Assembly (NCBI GenBank): GCA_035511515.1
Contig: DATKFG010000069.1
Location: 1-64,000 of the forward strand
DNA: 64,000 nucleotides
Direction of reading: 5' to 3'
DNA from: VBCK01 sp035511515
GTDB lineage: Bacteria; Pseudomonadota; Gammaproteobacteria; Burkholderiales; Burkholderiaceae_F
Shown: one piece after another, positions 62,438 through 64,000 of the stretch
How the letters are laid out: every line of letters begins with the position of its first letter
How positions within the stretch are numbered: the first letter of the stretch is position 1
Position numbers and translations under genes: made by a program
Notes under the pieces: generated by a model
The model's input: the letters and a program-made list of their open reading frames with translations, nothing else
Told to the model about the DNA's origin: nothing
Database searches by the model: none

Positions 62438-62698
62438 ATGAAGGACTACCGCGCCGCGCACAAGCGCGTTGAGGTTTCTGTCGGGGAGTCGGTCCGCATC
62501 TTGCGGGAGTTGCAGGAGCTCAGCCAGAGTGAACTGGCTCGCCTGACCGGCATTCCGCAGGCGACGATCTCCGCGATCGAGAACGATCGCGTCAATCTGG
62601 GCGTGGAGCGGGCCAAGGTGCTGGCGCGTGCGCTCAAGTGCCACCCGGCTGTCCTCGTCTTCCCCGGCTGGGAGGTTTCCCTGGAATCCACCGCCTAG
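62438..62698 (+). CDS. HigA/XRE-type antitoxin
   Basis: An 86-residue DNA-binding protein with an XRE helix-turn-helix: SVRILRELQELSQSELARLT, GIPQATISAIENDRVNLGVE and RAKVLARALKCHPAVLVFPG. It starts one base after the toxin stop. It should neutralise the toxin and repress the pair through an upstream operator; no obvious palindrome was found at 62144-62151. An alternative start at 62417 overlaps the toxin and is less likely. Confidence 0.87.
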   Translation: MKDYRAAHKRVEVSVGESVRILRELQELSQSELARLTGIPQATISAIENDRVNLGVERAKVLARALKCHPAVLVFPGWEVSLESTA

Positions 62699-62705
62699 TA
62701 TCGAG

Positions 62706-64000
62706 CTAGCGGCGCCGCTCGAACCAGTCTTGTACGCGCCGGCGCTGTGCCGGCAGAAGGTGCAGCCCGAGCTTGGAGCGGCGCCACAGCACGTCCTCCG
62801 CGCTTGCCGCCCATTCGCGCGCGACCAGGTAATCCAGCTCGGCCTCGTATAGCCCTTCCGCGATGGGTTCACCAAGATCGGCCAGGCCCTGGGCCGACCC
62901 CAGCACGGCGTGGACCCGGGTTCCGTAGGCGCCGGCCATCCGCCGCAGCACGCGCGGTGGCATCCAGCCGTACTGCACGTTCAGCGCCTCGACGAAGGCG
63001 GCCAGCCTGCCCTGCCCGGAGCCTGCAGCCGGGGCTGCGTCCAGATCCCCGCCCGGCAGCACGGCGTCGCGCGTCCAGCCGCCGCGAGTGCACTGCAGCC
63101 ACGGCACCAGCCGGTCGACCGCGTGCTCGGCCAGCGTCCGGAAGGTCGTCACCTTGCCGCCCCACACCGTCAGCAGCGGCGCGCCGCGGTGGTCCAGCTC
63201 GAGCGCGAAATCGCGGGTCAGGTCCGACGGGCCAGCGCCATCGTCCAGCAGCGGGCGCACGCCGGCGTAGGTCCACGCGATGTCGGCCCGACTGATCGGC
63301 TGCTTCAGGTAACGACTGGCCAGGTCGCACAGGTAATCGATCTCGGCCTCGTCGATCCGTGCCGTTTCGGGCGGCTCGTTCAATTCGACGTCCGTGGTGC
63401 CGATCAGCGTGAAGTCGTGCTCGAACGGGATCGCGAAGGCGATGCGCCGATCGGCCGCCTGCAGCACGTACGCGAAGTCGTGGCCGAAACGGCGGCGCAC
63501 CACCAGGTGGCTGCCCTTGACCAGGCGCAGGCGGCGGCCCGAACCGGCCGCGCATACGTCCTGAAGAAACCGCCCGGCCCACGGGCCGGTCGCATTGACC
63601 AGCGCCCGGGCGCGAATCGGAACTTCGCCGCCGTGCGGTCCGACCGCAGCGGCGATCCAGGCCTGGCCGCTGCGTTGCGCCCGCAGCAGGCGTGTGCGCG
63701 TGAAAATGCGCGCACCCCGTTCGGCCGCATCGATCGCGACGGTGGCCACCAGCCGGGCATCGTCGGTCCAGGCGTCGGAGAACTCGAAGCCGGTCCGAAA
63801 TGCGGGCCGCAGCGCCTGGCCGGCCGGATGGCTGGCCAGGCCGACCCGGCGCGACGGCGGCAAATCGGACTGGCCGGCCAGCACGTCGTACAGCCACAAT
63901 CCGGTCCGCAGCATCCAGGCCGGCCGCATCGAATCGTCGTGTACCAGCACCAGGCGCAGCGGCCGCACCAGGTGCGGCGCCGAGCGCAGCAGCACCCGCC
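62706..64000 (-). CDS. glpD: Aerobic glycerol-3-phosphate dehydrogenase, C-terminal part (cut by window edge)
   Basis: FAD enzyme oxidising glycerol-3-phosphate to DHAP at the inner membrane. The frame remains open at the right edge, and the visible part begins inside the protein (LLRSAPHLVRPLRLVLVHDD), so the N-terminal FAD-binding glycine motif is outside. Visible parts include RALVNATGPWAGRFLQDV, LVKGSHLVV, FTLIGTTDVELNEPP, TYAGVRPLLDD and a C-terminal domain (AEDVLWRRSKLGLHL). It lies seven bases past the antitoxin on the opposite strand. Confidence 0.93.
   Translation of the reverse strand, partial: RVLLRSAPHLVRPLRLVLVHDDSMRPAWMLRTGLWLYDVLAGQSDLPPSRRVGLASHPAGQALRPAFRTGFEFSDAWTDDARLVATVAIDAAERGARIFTRTRLLRAQRSGQAWIAAAVGPHGGEVPIRARALVNATGPWAGRFLQDVCAAGSGRRLRLVKGSHLVVRRRFGHDFAYVLQAADRRIAFAIPFEHDFTLIGTTDVELNEPPETARIDEAEIDYLCDLASRYLKQPISRADIAWTYAGVRPLLDDGAGPSDLTRDFALELDHRGAPLLTVWGGKVTTFRTLAEHAVDRLVPWLQCTRGGWTRDAVLPGGDLDAAPAAGSGQGRLAAFVEALNVQYGWMPPRVLRRMAGAYGTRVHAVLGSAQGLADLGEPIAEGLYEAELDYLVAREWAASAEDVLWRRSKLGLHLLPAQRRRVQDWFERRR

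Overview
The window is a GC-rich chromosomal stretch that reads as a betaproteobacterium, most likely order Burkholderiales. The case rests on gene order: rpsU-yqeY-dnaG-rpoD, rpmB-rpmG, ribF-ileS-lspA-coaBC-dut, clpS-clpA, exbB-exbD-lpxK-trm112-kdsB-adk, dxs-ispA-xseB and argG-murB blocks sit together as in that group. RpoD also carries a long Lys/Ala-rich N-terminus, and the H+-pyrophosphatase is of the K+-independent type. I cannot name a genus from the sequence alone. Almost all of it is core housekeeping DNA; the accessory parts are the left edge (1-2310), a toxin-antitoxin pair near 62.3 kb and several repeat or hairpin elements.

Layout. 1-2310: end of what looks like a genomic island, with the C-terminal part of a superfamily-2 helicase, a decayed tyrosine integrase and a small unknown gene, next to a tRNA with a CAU anticodon (probably Ile2). 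2.4-7.6 kb (minus): macromolecular-synthesis genes rpsU, yqeY, dnaG, rpoD. 7.7-12.7 kb: tsaD facing plsY-xerD-ispH, then radC, rpmB, rpmG. 12.8-17.5 kb (minus): acyl-CoA desaturase, MscS channel, an RsmB-type rRNA methyltransferase, purN. 17.7-25.2 kb (plus): ribF, ileS, lspA, coaBC, dut, a trypsin-like protease and a DUF4156/SnoaL-like lipoprotein. 25.2-28.8 kb (minus): GNAT acetyltransferase, DUF2147 protein, clpA, clpS. 29-33.6 kb: cold-shock protein, icd, a DUF192 protein, a PuuD-like membrane protein, xseA.

33.9-43 kb (plus): exbB, exbD, lpxK, trm112-like, kdsB, adk, hppA, an SDR dehydrogenase, ggt and a peroxiredoxin. 43-45.6 kb (minus): SirB1-like protein and murJ, divergent from rpsT. 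46-49.2 kb (plus): an Orn/Lys/Arg decarboxylase and argF. 49.3-53.5 kb (minus): a TolB/TPR membrane protein, argG, murB. 53.6-57.3 kb: a small conserved hypothetical gene, then dxs-ispA-xseB (minus). 57.5-64 kb: sulfurtransferase, ZIP metal transporter, a TldD/TldE-like protease pair, a HigBA-like toxin-antitoxin pair, and glpD cut by the right edge.

Many adjacent genes overlap by four bases (ATGA or GTGA: rsmB/mscS, ribF/ileS, ileS/lspA, clpS/clpA, murJ/sirB1, xseB/ispA), which implies compact, translationally coupled operons. Functional themes are envelope building (lpxK, kdsB, murB, murJ, lspA, plsY), isoprenoid precursors (ispH, dxs, ispA), arginine metabolism (argF, argG, decarboxylase) and translation. 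I did not find a clearly new multi-gene system. The best leads are the divergent TldD/TldE pair, the soluble trypsin-like protease behind dut, the lipoprotein fusion, two families of conserved intergenic hairpins, and the island remnant.
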